From Selaginella tamariscina (lineage: Eukaryota > Streptophyta > Lycopodiopsida > Selaginellales > Selaginellaceae): 64,000 bases of DNA. Shown here in pieces: positions 23,728 through 36,167 of the stretch; positions within the stretch are counted from its first letter, which is position 1, and the number at the start of each line of letters is the position of its first letter. A program made the position numbers and the translations under genes. Where the stretch lies: contig PUQB01000313.1 of NCBI GenBank assembly GCA_003024785.1, positions 80,072-144,071 of the forward strand, read 5' to 3'. The notes below the pieces were generated by a model. The model made no database searches. It was not told where the DNA came from and saw nothing but the letters and a program-made list of their open reading frames with translations.

Positions 23728-24418
23728 TGTTAAAGGTAAAATATTAGGAGCATAGGACATCCTACTGTAGAGAGAATAAGGGTAGGAAGGTCCGTGTAAG
23801 CATGGAGGAAAATCCTTACCGAGAGGAAAAGGTGCGTAAGGAGGAAAGAAAGGCTGTGAAGGAGGAAAATCCTTACCGAGAGGAAAAGGTGAGTAAGGAA
23901 AAGGAAGGAAAGGCTGTGAAGAAGGAAAATCCTTACCGAGAGGAAAAGGAAAAGGAAGGAAAAGGAAAAGGAAAGGATGACGTGGCGAGAGGAAGGGTAG
24001 TTAAGGAGTAGTTAGGGCAAGGGAGAAGGGGTCTCCAGAAGGGTCTCCACAGAAGTTCTAACAGGAGAAAGGGTCTCCATTTGAAGTTTTAGCAGGAGAT
24101 AAAGGTTCTCTACACTTTGTCTTTTGTATTCATGTTAGTAATGAAAGGTGCATATTAGAGAATCTTGTGTGTGTGTATGTTTGCTCTCAATGAATGGATC
24201 TAACAAGGCAATAGCCAAAATCCGTTCTTGCCCTTGACTTTGGAGACCAGTCATAGTGGCACTGGGAGAAGTCTGATATATATATACAGATATATTGAGA
24301 GTTGAGAAAGGAAAGGGTGTAGCCTTTCCTGTACGTTGTATGAAAGGTTTCCTGTCTGCGTGAAGGAAACAGGTTAAATAGGAAAAGGTGAGGCAGAGAG
24401 CCCTTTTCCTGTTTAACA
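23728..24418 (+). repeat. 3' LTR of inner element
   Basis: 691 bp, nearly identical to 19817-20503. Positions 23802-24011 form an open frame made largely of ENPYREEK repeats. Confidence 0.85.
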
Positions 24419-25924
24419 AATACTTTTCTTTTCTGTTTTTATAAAGGGCATCATTTCTTCTTCTGTAATACTTATCATTCTTATTTTGATAATGAACATT
24501 ATTTTTTCTACCGTATGATTCATCATTTCTGTCCCTATAAGGAACAACATTGTCATTTTTATTATTTCCACAATTCTTATTAAAAGATAACCTTCTCGAA
24601 GGTGAATGATCATCATTTTTTCTTTTTTTTATACAAGCCACATTTTGATTCATGAAATGTTTGAGCCACATGTCCTTTCTTTTCACATATCTGGCATGTA
24701 AGTAATTGCAACTTACATTTCTCCATTATATAGACAGGATTAGTACATTTAGTACACCATACCTTTGCCTTTATCTCCTCCTTAAATGTCATCTCCTTCA
24801 AAGTTTTTATCATTTGAGCCAATGTTTTCTCGTCCATTAAGTATTTATGAACCTTTACTACATCCACTTCTTTTCCACCTTGTCAAAGGATTTTTCTTTT
24901 TTTCCATATACTTTTAACTTACCTCTTTTCTGCCTTCTTTTTTTTCATATATTTTTAATTGATTAATAAGAACCTCTTTATCCTTTTCATTGATCATCAA
25001 TGCCAAATCTCAATATGGTTTTAACAACCTTTGCTTATACCATTGTAATAAGGCATCCATCTTTACATATGTCTTACACTTTTTCTTATGTTTCTTAAAA
25101 CGATGTGTATATTCATTTTTTTTTTTATTTTGCCTTAAGGAATAGTTCTAAGCTTCTCTAAATGTTTCTCAAGCAATTCCTCATTCTTGAAATATTCCTT
25201 AAAAGCATCAATAACCTTTTGATAATTCTTTTTGACTTCCTTCTCAAAATTATAATACCAATCAAAAGCATTCCCTTTCAATGTATGAGGAAATATAAGC
25301 AACTTTTCTGCATTAGTCACCTTGTATAGTTTAATTACCTCTTCAAACTATTGTAAATGTCTTTTGATATTCTTTTTATTTCCTACTAAAATGTGGAATA
25401 TATCACTACACCCCTAAACATTTCCAAAAAATTGCCTTATTTGAAATAATCCTTTCTTTTGTTGTACTTTTTCTTCCACCTTCCTACCTTCTTTTTAAGG
25501 AGCTCTCAGGAGATCCTTCTTCTTGTATTCTCGGTATATTATAAATAGGCACTCATTCCCTTCCTCTCACAATCTCCTCTAGACCAACTGTTTAATATTA
25601 CCTTCAATTCTCTAGATCAACCTCAGATTTTTGTATTATTTTTGTGATATCCTCTACTATCTTTTCAAGAATATTCTGATGTTTAATTTCACCAGATTCA
25701 AGTTGTTGTTTGGTAACCACTTTATTGGTCTACCTTTGATTGGCTAATGTCAAATAAGGACGATGATTTCTTTAAGGTTCTATTCATTCTTTATCATATA
25801 CACATCCAACTCTACACCTTCTAAGTCATTTTCCTTACAAAAATTATGATCAATTAATCATCTTAACATCTCATTGCAATGAGTTCTAGCAAGGCAATGG
25901 CAAAATCCTTCCATGGTTGCCAAT

Positions 25925-26421
25925 TATTAAATAGGAAAACTCACCTTTTCCTGTTTAATCATTACCTTCTCAAGAATAAATAGAAAAGGCTATACACTTT
26001 TCTTTTTATCATTCTCAATATACATATATCAATTTACCTCTTGTTTGTGCCATTGTGACTGGTCTCCGAAGTTAAGGGCAAGAACGGATTTTGGCTATTG
26101 CCTTGTTATACATATCCATTGAAGTATATATAAATTTTACACAAGAGATCTTATAATATGCACCTTCTATTCTGAACATAAATACAAGAGAATAAGCATG
26201 GAGACTTTCTTTTCTCTCTCTCTTCCTTACCCTAACTACCTTCCTCTCTTGCCACGTCTTCTTTTCCTCTCAAAACTTTCTTTTTTTTTTTCCTTTCTCT
26301 TCTTTCTTTTGGTAAGGATTTCCTTTTTATGTAACCTTTCTTCCAAACTGCATACGGACCTTCCTACCCTTATTCTTTCCATAGTAAGATGTCTTATGCT
26401 CCTAACAATTTACTTTTAACA
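25925..26421 (-). repeat. 5' LTR of outer element
   Basis: About 497 bp, minus orientation, starts TGTTAAAAG at 26421; homologous to 17623-18136. Confidence 0.75.
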
Positions 26422-26690
26422 GTCTCCTCTGGTGATTAACAAGTCATCCACGTACAAGGCCACAACATAAACATTCGAGTCAGCAGCAGCACAATGAAAA
26501 ACTTATTTGCATAAAGCTTTATTGAACTTTTGGTACCACACACATGATGATTGTTTCAAGCCATGCAAAGCCTTATGAAGCCTCCATACTTTGCAGTGAT
26601 CTCCATGACCAAGGAAACCAATAAGGGTACGCATAAAGATTTCTTCCTCCAGCTGGCTATGAAGGAAGGCTGTCTTAATTAAAATATATT
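26422..26690 (-). mobile_element. Copia fossil, RT part (minus strand), split by nested element
   Basis: Minus strand encodes Copia reverse transcriptase: KTAFLHSQLEEEIFM, then LHKALHGLKQS and YVVALYVDDLLI, the canonical YVDD catalytic box. The remainder of the same element lies at 17160-17622 on the other side of the nested LTR element. Upstream pol and gag are missing. Broken, old. Confidence 0.8.
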
Positions 26691-27343
26691 TTTACTTACT
26701 ATTGTTATTTTAAAAGGGTAGTTTTTTTTATATGTTTATGAGTGAAATTTTTCAAGGGTATATATATAAATTTAAACTTTTAAAGGGGTATACATGTAAA
26801 TTAAAAACTTCTATGGGTATATACGTAAGTATGATAAATTTCATGGGTAAAACATTTAAAAGAATATACATCACACACTTTTACATTTACACACACGAAG
26901 AATATTGTACCTTATATAGTTGGGGTTATTACACCATTGCCTTTAATTATAAATATACAATTGTAATAACAATGAGCAATATTCTTTGTGCAATATGACT
27001 CCTCTTAAGAAAATGCTTCACTTTTTGTGTGTACTCACATATAATCAGGTTTTTAAAAAAATAAAAATCTTTTATATTATATTTACACCATAACTTCTTT
27101 TATTTATTTCCTTGCACCATAACTTCTATCATTTGCATGCCAATATAATAATAAAGTGCAAAAGTACTCCCTAAATAAAGTTAAATCACACTTTATATAT
27201 ATCATTTTATTACCTTCTCTAAGATCATCTGATAATAACATAATATCGAAAGTAAGGGTAATGTTCAAATACTAAAATAATTGTTCTTATTTAAAGAATT
27301 TATTTGTATATTAGAAAAGATATACAAAGGTTCTTGTACCTAA
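26691..27343. other. AT-rich region with repeat remnants
   Basis: The first 170 bases contain GGGTATATATATAAATTTAAA-type words shared with the right part of the dispersed repeat at 29574-29790 and with 47820-47880. The rest is A/T-rich with no gene. Confidence 0.5.
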
Positions 27344-27348
27344 GTTAC

Positions 27349-28993
27349 TGTCATAGTTTTTATTATGACTTGACAACCCTTTACTTTGGACGTTGACTGT
27401 TGTTACCTATTGTACTATGTTGATGAACCCTAGATGTAGTAGGAAACAGGCCCGTTTAGTGCACTTGGGTATGGTCGGGCCGGGTGTCATTAGGTATTTG
27501 CAGAAAACTCTAAGCAAAGTTAAAACTTACCTTTTAGAAACCCACCCCCAATTTTGACGTCCCAATTAGGCTGATTGGTTAATGTAGATGAGTTCGACAT
27601 GTTTAGTAGGGTTAGGAACACCCCTAGGGTTGCCCTAACCCACGCCCTAAAAACCCCCACCCTTGGGTAGGGTTTTAGGGTTAGAGTTAACTAAGTTAAA
27701 TAGGCTAGCTAATTTTGTGCCAACCCACTTACACATTGGGGGGGGGGCTCTGTCACATAAATAAGTAGAGTATGAGTAGGAGAGCTCTTGGGTTCATGAC
27801 TAAATTCGTTATCGGTGCAAGCTTCAGCTTGTGTCGTTAAAGTACAACCCTCTGTTGTGCCGCCCAAACTTCCAGATGACAGGGGTACGTCCACTTTTGG
27901 GGTAGCTTACCCTTAACGTTGGCGAATCCATGCTTGGGAGGTTTGTTAGAATGCACGTTCCAAGAGGCAGAGGTTGAGGCTTGTCTCTAACCTCCTCCTC
28001 CACGTCAAGCTAGGTGTAACACTCACAGCCAAACAAGGCACATTCATGTCCTTATCCAACTGTGGGCGTGGGATCTTGTTTGACATGTTCATGTTATCTA
28101 GTTCATGAGGGTTCACTAAGGGGTTTTAGAGTTGGCATTTAGGAACCACATTTGTGGCACTTGGTGCAACTCTTGAATCTAAGGGCTATGGCATGATATC
28201 CCACATCGTGGAAGGCAGTGTCACATGAAGATGTAACTGGGTTAGAGTTCACACGATACGATGCCTGAGGTATGCCCTTTGGGGTGGGTTGGATACTCTA
28301 GCAAATAGGCATGTTTGTACTTGCACTAGGGTGTTAAGCCTTGGGCATCTGCTCAAGGGAGGTTAAGTGTTGTAACTAAATGTGCTTTGGCACACTTGGC
28401 TAGGGGAATCCAAGGGTTGAACAACCTAAGCTTGTTAGCAGAGCCCTTTCGCGAAGCATTCGCAAGGTTATATATTTAGGGTTATCCAAACCTAGCCTTA
28501 AGGAGTTTTGCTTAGCTGAACACTCATGTCTACTTACGGCGCACACTCATGTCCTCACTAAGTACTAGCCCTAGGTCTAGGTATGACTTGGTCACTCAAA
28601 CCCTTAGGGGTTAGCCATGGTTCAAGGTACCCCTTGTCGCCCTAAAGGGGTTGTATTACTTGATAAGGGTGATTCCTCAAGGGGTAAGTGACGATGCCTT
28701 AGTTTTGTTATGGGGGGTATGTGTAAAGCACATCTCCTTGATGAGGTTAAGGCATGAGTCTGTCTAGGTTTACTAGGACAAGATCCTAAAAGTTTACTTG
28801 GGTTATCCTCTAGGGTTCAAGGGATGCTAATTCAAGGGAACTTAGGGTAGGACTCTAAATCTTTTGCCTAATTGGGCCTCTGAGTCAAACTCTTAAGGTT
28901 ATCTTGAAAGACTTAGCGTTGCTCATGCAGGGTGTTGACCACTTGGCAACCACGTGTTACGATATGTTAGCCTTTCGGGTTAAAACTCTGACA
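27349..28993. mobile_element. solo LTR, about 1.65 kb, family unassigned
   Basis: The segment begins TGTCATAGTT and ends CTCTGACA, so it has TG...CA ends with a TGTCA/TGACA inverted repeat. It is flanked by a perfect 5-bp duplication GTTAC (27344-27348 and 28994-28998). Base composition is much richer in G+C than either flank and no sizeable open frame exists, as expected for an LTR left by recombination between the two LTRs of a larger element. Strand cannot be set. No related full-length element is in the window. Confidence 0.75.
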
Positions 28994-29339
28994 GTTACTA
29001 TAAATGACACTTAGAGTTTAATAAATAAGACATATTGTTCCTCATAAATCATATGCTTGTAAAACAAACAATTCAGAACATACATATCTATTTTTCTTTG
29101 TGAAATGAATTAAAGTTTGAATTAATAATGGAATAGAAATTAATATTTACTACCATTAAGGTCTTCAACATGCTCTTTAGTGTTCACTGAATTATACTTA
29201 ATTTATAGCTTAATATCTTATTCATCCTTTGATATACAACTCAATTCAACATTTTTCTCTTACATATTCATTTAAAAGAAAAAGAACATAATAAAGTTGT
29301 TTAAGGTTAAAAATGGAAAATTACATTTATACTTTGAAA

Positions 29340-29790
29340 TTTATCATATTTATATCATAATATATTGCGAATGAAATAATTAAAGTTTATTAAGTGTTAA
29401 ATGTTAAAAAAATTTATAAATATTTTGTGATATATATATTTAATAGGTTGTATTTTGGACCTAAATATAATAAAATACAAATTAATTATAAATGTTTTAC
29501 TGATTTGTTGAAAATATTTTTTAATTTTTAATGTTGAAATTTGTGAAGTTTTAAATTAAAGTTTCAAGGTTATATATGTAAATATAAATTTTATTAAAAT
29601 TAGTTAATTCATAATATTTTAAATTAAATTCATAAACATATAATAATTATATTTCTAGTTAATATTGTTATTTCAAAAGTCAAAATATTACGATTGAAGG
29701 AATTTAAAGGTATATATGTAAATATAATTTTTTTAAAGGTATATAAATATTATTATTTTAAAAGAGTGTTTTGTAATTAAAACCTTTACC
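29340..29790. repeat. dispersed AT-rich repeat, copy 2
   Basis: Homologous over about 230 bp to 16365-16615. Begins near GGAAAATTACATTTATAC, a terminus also seen near 36825, and ends in GTATATATGTAAATATAA-type words shared with 26740-26800 and 47820-47880. Non-coding MITE-like family. Confidence 0.65.
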
Positions 29791-29998
29791 GAGTAAGAAT
29801 ATACCCACGCTATACGTGTTAATTATTATTTTTAGCTCTACTATACGTATGTATCTCATATACATACACATATATGTAGATATAGCATATGTATAGTGGA
29901 TGGGTACTGAAGGTTAACGTGTAGTAACTTCCCCGTTTGAAGATTTCTCTCTCTCGTACACACGCACACCTCTACACTGGGACTAGATCTTTAATTTT

Positions 29999-30093
29999 GA
30001 AAGACTTTAAACACAAAATAATATAATAATACATATTGGAGTGAATGAAAGACTTTAAACACAAAATAATATAATAAATATATTGGAGTAAAT
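29999..30093. repeat. tandem duplication, about 47 bp x 2
   Basis: Two adjacent copies beginning GAAAGACTTTAAACACAAAA (29999-30046 and 30047-30093) with a few differences, immediately downstream of the EF-P stop codon, probably in the 3' UTR. Confidence 0.85.
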
Positions 30094-30128
30094 GCAAAAA
30101 TTACTCATTTTGTTCTATGCATATGGGA

Positions 30129-31368
30129 TCACTTGGCTCGGCTCATATACTCTCCAGTTCTAGTGTCTATCATAATCTCGTCGCCTTCATTAACAAACAA
30201 GGGTACATTCACTACTGCACCTGTGTCTAAAGTCGCAGGCTTTGTTCCACCTACAATATTTTACAATACATATAAATTAAAATATTATTATATATAACAG
30301 AAAAATACCTTGTGCTCTGTCTCCTTTAACACCAGGATCTGATTGCACCACCTTGTACTTAACCGCAATTGCTAAATCTATATCTATGATCTGGCAAACA
30401 TACATGATACACATTAAAACTTCATTACCAAATTATTATGTTTGAGTCTGTGTGCGTGTGCGTGTCATATATATATATATATATATCATTTCTAAAGAGG
30501 ACTGTTTCATATACCCGCCCTTTCCAAGAGACGACAGTGCAGTCCATGCCTTCTCGTAACCACTTTGATTTTTCACCAACTTCTTTCTCGGTCAATCGAG
30601 ATTCTTCAAATGACACCTGTAAGGAGCGTGTGTGTGTGAGAGAGAGAGAGAGGGAGAGCAGTGTCCGCACAAGGAATGATCTTACCATATCCATGAAAAC
30701 AAATTGATCTCCTTCTCTATAGGTAAACTGCTTTGTATCCTTCTCAACCTTGGCATCTTCTACCTATATCAAGAGTTAATTAAGAACATAATGCTAATCT
30801 CTATACAGAGAAGTGTGTCTGTATAGTTTGGAACTAGAAAAACTCTACAAATGCAATATGATACATATACACATGCAATCTGATACATACACATGTATCT
30901 TTATGTCTTCTTACCACTTCTCCAGCTCGAAATGTGCGTTCTACCCGTGTTACCAGTAATGCAATTCTTCAGCTTGGTTCGAACAAATGCAGCTCCTTTT
31001 CCGGGCTTAACATGAAGGAATTCTTCAAAACAATGGAAAGAAACAATTAGATACATATACACACACTACAGTATATGTGTATAGTTGTATGTATGCATAC
31101 AACACGGATACATGTGTACATGTATCTTATAGTACCTAGAACACGCCAAGGTGCATTGTCCAGTTCAATCTCCGTCCCGGTTCTGAAATCATTACTAGAA
31201 ATTGCAAAAACCTCTGAATGAAATGCCCATATATTGTAAGAAATTAAATAAATAAATAAATTTAATATTGAAGTACATACTCATTGAGCATGGCCGTCGT
31301 CTAGAATGTGTACGAACATTTGGAAATGCACCTGGCCGGCTCCATGGTCTTGCTAAAACGCTATCCAT
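30129..31368 (-). CDS. EFP: plastid-type translation elongation factor P (EF-P)
   Basis: Seven minus-strand exons: 31368-31281, 31213-31136, 31022-30915, 30763-30686, 30616-30515, 30390-30309, 30250-30129, all with GT-AG borders, giving about 218 residues. EF-P helps the ribosome through polyproline stretches; this bacterial-type copy should act in plastids. Exon 1 ([20 protein letters not shown]) is a short Arg/Ser-rich transit peptide. Then come the KOW-like N-domain with [19 protein letters not shown], the middle domain ([17 protein letters not shown]) and the C-terminal OB domain ending [22 protein letters not shown] run at 30944-30946 adds one base and throws the middle of exon 3 (normally [12 protein letters not shown]) out of frame, although everything else is intact; a consensus error is likely. 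Divergent from CLC-f. Confidence 0.9.
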
Positions 31369-31926
31369 TTGCTAGCTAATAAACCCTAAACCTCTGTCTT
31401 GAAAAAGGGCGAATACCCTTTATGCCCTTATTCTTAATTAGCGGTAATTAAGTTAAAGTTTTGAATTGGCGGCGGAGATCAGGCCACGTGTATCGGTGAC
31501 GAGGTGGGCCCAGGGTTCCTGGAACCCTGATTCATCGAGCAAAGGCTTTGCACCCAGATCCGGAGGCGCGGCACATTCTGGTTCGCGATTTGAACCGCTT
31601 TGAGGATCGATCTTCTAAGACAAGTCGCAAGTTTGTTATCGTTTCAGAAGAATAGGAGCGATTTCTGGCATGAAAACGGGAATTAGGTATCGCAACCATG
31701 GACTTCCCATCGAAAACTTAGTTTTTTTCTTCAAGAGTAATGTGGATTTCCTTTGCTAGGGCCTAGAATCAGCGATCAGATCGATTGCGGAAGAAAATGT
31801 ACGATTTCCGCATGAAATTAGGTAGCGAAATCGTAGATTTTCCAGCAAAATCTTAGTTTTCCACCAAAGATCTCATAGATGCTCTTCTACTAGTGATGAG
31901 CGGCAGTTCTTCACTTTTCGGCAAAG
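31369..31926. promoter_or_regulatory. bidirectional intergenic/5' UTR region between EF-P and CLC-f
   Basis: 558 bases between two divergent start codons. It holds two similar units near 31670-31735 and 31805-31865 (GCATGAAA..., ATTAGGTA..CG, TTTTCC...AAAACTTAGTTTT) that look like a diverged direct duplication, probably in the CLC-f leader. No ORF of note. Confidence 0.45.
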
Positions 31927-34871
31927 ATGATGACAGCAGAAGACGAAGATCGGACCGCTCGTCAATCTTTGCTTCAACCGCCGTTCAATCCGGATTCAGA
32001 TGTCGAGCTTCCGAAGAAAAGGGTAAGCTTCAAAGACAATGATGTGGAGCGGACTTCATTGGTGCACTTCAGTAGCAAAGACGAGATTGTTGCCACAGAG
32101 AGTGATGCGGAGGCTCTTCTTCCGCCTGCAGCATCGTCTTCTTCGAGGTACAATATATACTTTACGCATGATGCACATATATCATTCACCCTTGGTATAT
32201 ACATGATGTAGTATGGATGCTGTCAACTATGATTTGGAAGCCCAACAACCGATTGTTACAAAAGAGCGGATTAGCGTCAAAGACAAGGACATTGAAACGA
32301 AAAGATCGGTTGCTATTGAGCGGGCACGTAGTATACAAGCGAGATTGAGCAGTGGTCCGGTCTTGTTAAGGCGGACTTCGATGGCCCATGTTCAGAGGAG
32401 AGTACGTGAGGTTCCTCCCGAGTGGGCTCTCCTATTGATGGGCTGTTTTCTTGGTTTCTCTACTGGCCTTGCTGTGGTTATCTTCGTTCGCACGGTAAAC
32501 AGACACCAACTACATGCATATGTGTATGCATGTATTCCTTTATAGACATATGTAATAGTTCTATGAAAGAGGGTTTTCTTACTTCTTTCGTCTCATTGCA
32601 GGAACACTTGATACACGACTTTGCATGGGCAGGTACACCAGAAGAAGGTGCTGCATGGTTACGTGAACAGAAGCTTGTAGATACCTGGCACCGGCTGATG
32701 TTGGTCCCTGTTTCTGGTGGCATTGTGGTTGGTGTGATGCACACGCTACTAAGTATCCTAGACCAGGTACTCCCAAGTATACATACATCCATGGATACAT
32801 ATGTATTAGTTCAACAATCATATGCATGCCATATATGTTTGTACATGCATCAATTAAAACCTACGTATACATCCTCACCTTGTGTAAATACGATATATAA
32901 GACTAATCATCTTGAACAGATCAAGGCATCCAGACCACATGACGAAAGACGGGGAAGGGTGGACTACTTAGCTGCATCGGTTCCAGCTATAAAAGCAATG
33001 CAGGCGCAGTGACATTAGGGACGGGAAACTCTCTGGGGCCTGAAGGGCCAAGTGTGGATATTGGTAAAGCATGTGCACACGGCTGCTCGGAGCTGATGAA
33101 GAACAACAGGGAGAGGCGAATTGCGCTTGTTGCTGCTGGTGCTGCCGCGGGTATAGCTGCAGGTACTGCAAAACAACAGGCGCGCATACATTTTTGTCAT
33201 TTATAAAGGCCTCGAAATGGTTTATTCGTATATAATTCATACTATCTATAAACCTGAACATGTTAGCATATACCTATGCATTATTATTATGGTATGCAAA
33301 TGGATCTACATATCCATAGTCTTGTTTTCTCTTTTAGTAACTAGGTTTGTGAATGTATGAGTAATTGCAACTTGATTACTTTAATATAGATCATGCATCC
33401 TTAATACGAATCTTTCTTATACAGGTTTTAATGCTCCTGTGTCTGGATGCTTTTTCGCGATTGAGACTGTGCTCAGACCATTGCATGCGGAGAATTCTCC
33501 ACCACTTACTACAGCAATGATCATATTGGCGTCGGTGATCTCGTCTACTGTTACTCAAGTTCTTAATGGAGAGAAAACTGCCTTCACAGTGCCAACTTAC
33601 GAACTGCGCTCTGCAGCAGGTAAGAAGGTTTGAAGTTCTTCGAACAGCCTTTTGTGTGTGTGTGTTTGTTTGTTTATATATATATTAATCATGACTATTG
33701 CAAGGATGCACACGCAATGCTTCTGCATCTTAATACATAATTTCTAACACACTAATACGATAATAAATGTGTTAATCATTAACAAGCGACTATATTATAC
33801 AGAGCTACCATTGTATTTGATGCTGGGCATGCTTTGTGGTGTAGTCAGCGTAATCCTGACACGGTTAATCGCATTTTTCACGGGTATGTTCGATTTCATA
33901 AAAGAGCGTGTTGGTATTCCGATTTCAGTGACTCCAGCAATGGGAGGCCTTGGAGTAGGCTTAATGGCACTGGCATATCCAGGCGTGTTATACTGGGGGT
34001 TCACAAATGTAGACGAGATAATGCACTCTGGTAAAGAGGTAAACGAGTCATGTCAAATAGACAATATATATAAATTGTATCTATTATACATAGACACGGC
34101 CATACAGGCAGACTGGAACTGAAGTATGGCTATCATAACTTTGTTAGGCATCTGCACCTGGGACTTCACTCTTAACTCAACTTGTAATTGCGAAAGTTGT
34201 TGCGACGGCATATTCTAAAGGCTCGGGGCTTGTTGGTGGTGTTTATGCTCCGAGTTTGTTCATTGGTTCTGCACTTGGATCCGTTTATGGATCGATTATG
34301 GGGACCATTATAAATGCAGCTATACCTGGTCACAGTGCTGTCGCTCATCCTCAGGCATATGCTTTGGTAAGCAGATATATGTATGTGCATATTTATTTAT
34401 CTAGGCGAATTTTTGCATACATTGCGTTTCTATGCTGCGGGAATTGTACAGATACATAAACAATTGCACATATCTGAGAGAGAGATTGCGTGCACACACA
34501 CACATTACACGCACATATAAGGTTTATTGTGTTTAAGATGACTAGTCCTGATAAAGTTAATGCTATTTAAATTTATCTATTTGTACAGGTGGGTATGGCA
34601 GCCATGCTAGCAGCTGTTTGCTCTGTTCCACTGACGTCTGTGCTTTTGCTTTTTGAGTTAACGAAAGACTACCACATTTTGCTTCCGCTTCTGGTACGGT
34701 TTTTCTAACTTAAAGCTCATTGGAGCCGTGTTAAGAACTAAATTTAAGCTGGTTGTGTGTGTTATCTTCTAAGTTGATCTTTAAGCTTGTGTATAGCCTG
34801 GTGTGGATATATATAATGACGTACAAGTAAGCCTTGCTTGCGCTTGCTTACTTGAGAGAGAGAGAGAGTAA

Positions 34872-34939
<68 letters not shown>

Positions 34940-36167
34940 AAATGCTAAACTAGTAGCGATCCTGGTTTGGTGGATAGGGTGCAGTAGGCTTGGCATTTTG
35001 GGTTGCTTCGGTTGCAAAGCAAAAGCAGATAATAGGTGCTGCCGAGGGCCTTGAAATGCAGGCTACTGTACGTAGGAAGGTCTGGCGTAAAAAGGGTGAC
35101 ACAGATGATGTCGAGCTCTGTATGGTTGAGGGTTATGTTGCAGAAGATGATTCCAGATGACGAACTGATGGATAGTATCAAAGTAAGCTACCTTGTTATG
35201 AAGTTTATGTATTAGGCATGTCGTTTATGTAAACCAAGCGGATGAACCCTAACACGTATCTCTCTCTCATATGCCATGTGCATTATCATATTAAACATGC
35301 ATTGTATATGGTCCAAGCATATGTACCTTTCTGCATGTATCCGGTCACGGTAGAATATGTTCAATGGAAGAACACTAACTTCAGAATTCCCATTAACAGG
35401 TTTCTCAAGCAATGACGAAGACGTTTGTGAAGGTGCAAGCAACAGGCAACAGTGAAGGAAGCTGTCGCGGCCATGCTTAGCGTACAACAGCAGTGCGTAA
35501 TCGTGGTAGATGACAATGAGCTTTTGGAAGGCATCATGACTCTTGCCGATTTGCACAAGGAGGTGATCAGAGCTGCAATGGCTACTTCCAGAGGGGATGT
35601 CACAGTTCTAGATGTAAGAATTCTTGTGTATGTGTGTGTGCGTGCGTGTGGATATTCAGATGGGGAGTTTGCTGTCACAGGTGGATAGCATGCTCGTAGC
35701 AGCGATATGCACGGGCCAAGGTCGAACATTGGGAGACGATAATGAGTTGTTAATATGTTACCCGGACATGACTTTGAAGATGGCTCAAGATCTCATGGAA
35801 CAGAGAAAGTTCCATCAACTGCCTGTTGTGTCGAGAGCTGGTCAACAGTGGCAAGAGAGAGGCAGAAAAGTTGTAGGCCTATTCTACATTGATACCATCC
35901 CCAGCACCGTCAGGTACGTGATACGTTCCCTCAGACAGTCATTTTGGCGTCCGTACTTAGATATGAAATATTCCAATAACCACGTACGCACGCATTTGTC
36001 ACACGCATATACACACACAATGCGTGCATGTTTTGTGTATGTTGGTATGTTTGAAAGCTGATATTTCCTATAACAGAACCGAGGCTCGGAAGAGGATAAT
36101 GGCACTTCATGCACTAAGATCATCAAAAGATGATGACAAGGATGATGTGTTTGGCCATGGACATTGA
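31927..36167 (+). CDS. CLC-f: CLC-f type chloride channel/antiporter
   Basis: Twelve exons (31927-32147, 32212-32494, 32602-32766, 32920-33162, 33425-33619, 33803-34038, 34148-34366, 34589-34693, 34978-35182, 35400-35613, 35681-35913, 36077-36167). The order is: soluble N-terminus; CLC membrane core with HDFAWAGTPEEGAAWLR, the ion-path motif GTGNSLGPEGP containing the gating-glutamate GPEGP, GFNAPVSGCFFAIE, and SGLVGGVYAPSLFIG; then two CBS domains (CVIVVDDNELLEGIMTLADL; KFHQLPVV). Wording is closest to plant CLC-f, a Golgi/endomembrane protein. Three single-base frame breaks at short runs: one G missing after 33006, one extra T at 35151-35152, one extra G at 35445-35446. Splice sites and motifs are otherwise perfect, so I read it as a functional gene with sequence errors. 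Confidence 0.9.
34855..34938. repeat. (AG)n(TG)n(AG)n microsatellite in CLC-f intron 8
   Basis: GAGAGA tract, then a TGTGTG run, then a long GAGAGA run, within the intron before exon 9. Confidence 0.9.

Larger units (their letters stand above)
19817..24418 (+). mobile_element. inner gag-protease LTR retrotransposon (young copy), non-autonomous
   Basis: 4.6-kb element with LTRs 19817-20503 and 23728-24418 that start TGTTAAAGG and end TTTAACA. A perfect 5-bp duplication AATAC lies at 19812-19816 and 24419-24423. A primer-site candidate (ATTGGCGACCACGG) starts at 20504, and a purine tract AAATAAGGAGGGGGCAG ends at 23727. Interior, in order: a retrotransposon gag region (20636 onward, with ASDWYYDLEKEVRENYQKV), two CCHC zinc knuckles (CQICGKEGHVARNC near 21740; CYTCGETGHISREC near 22205) and a DGGSGVNFIEE segment near 22830 that resembles a retroviral-type aspartic protease. 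No RT, RNase H or integrase is visible, so it must depend on another element. The LTRs are almost identical, so insertion was recent. The coding frame is broken in a handful of places. Confidence 0.85.
17623..26421 (-). mobile_element. outer gag-only LTR retrotransposon (older copy), minus strand
   Basis: LTRs at 25925-26421 (5') and 17623-18136 (3') face minus. The 5' end begins TGTTAAAAG. A primer-site-like stretch lies next to the 5' LTR (ccatggttgccaat on the plus strand), and a purine tract adjoins the 3' LTR. A 4-5 bp duplication around GTCT flanks it inside a Copia pol gene. The interior has gag-like and zinc-knuckle segments and the protease-like region on the minus strand, but no reverse transcriptase or integrase that I can see. 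It is itself split by the younger copy 19817-24418. The LTRs are clearly diverged from each other; the copy is old and broken in many places. Confidence 0.8.

Noticed and set aside
27660-27690. TTTAGGG-like words suggesting an interstitial telomere
   Set aside because: Only one or two imperfect units within the solo LTR; not a tandem array.
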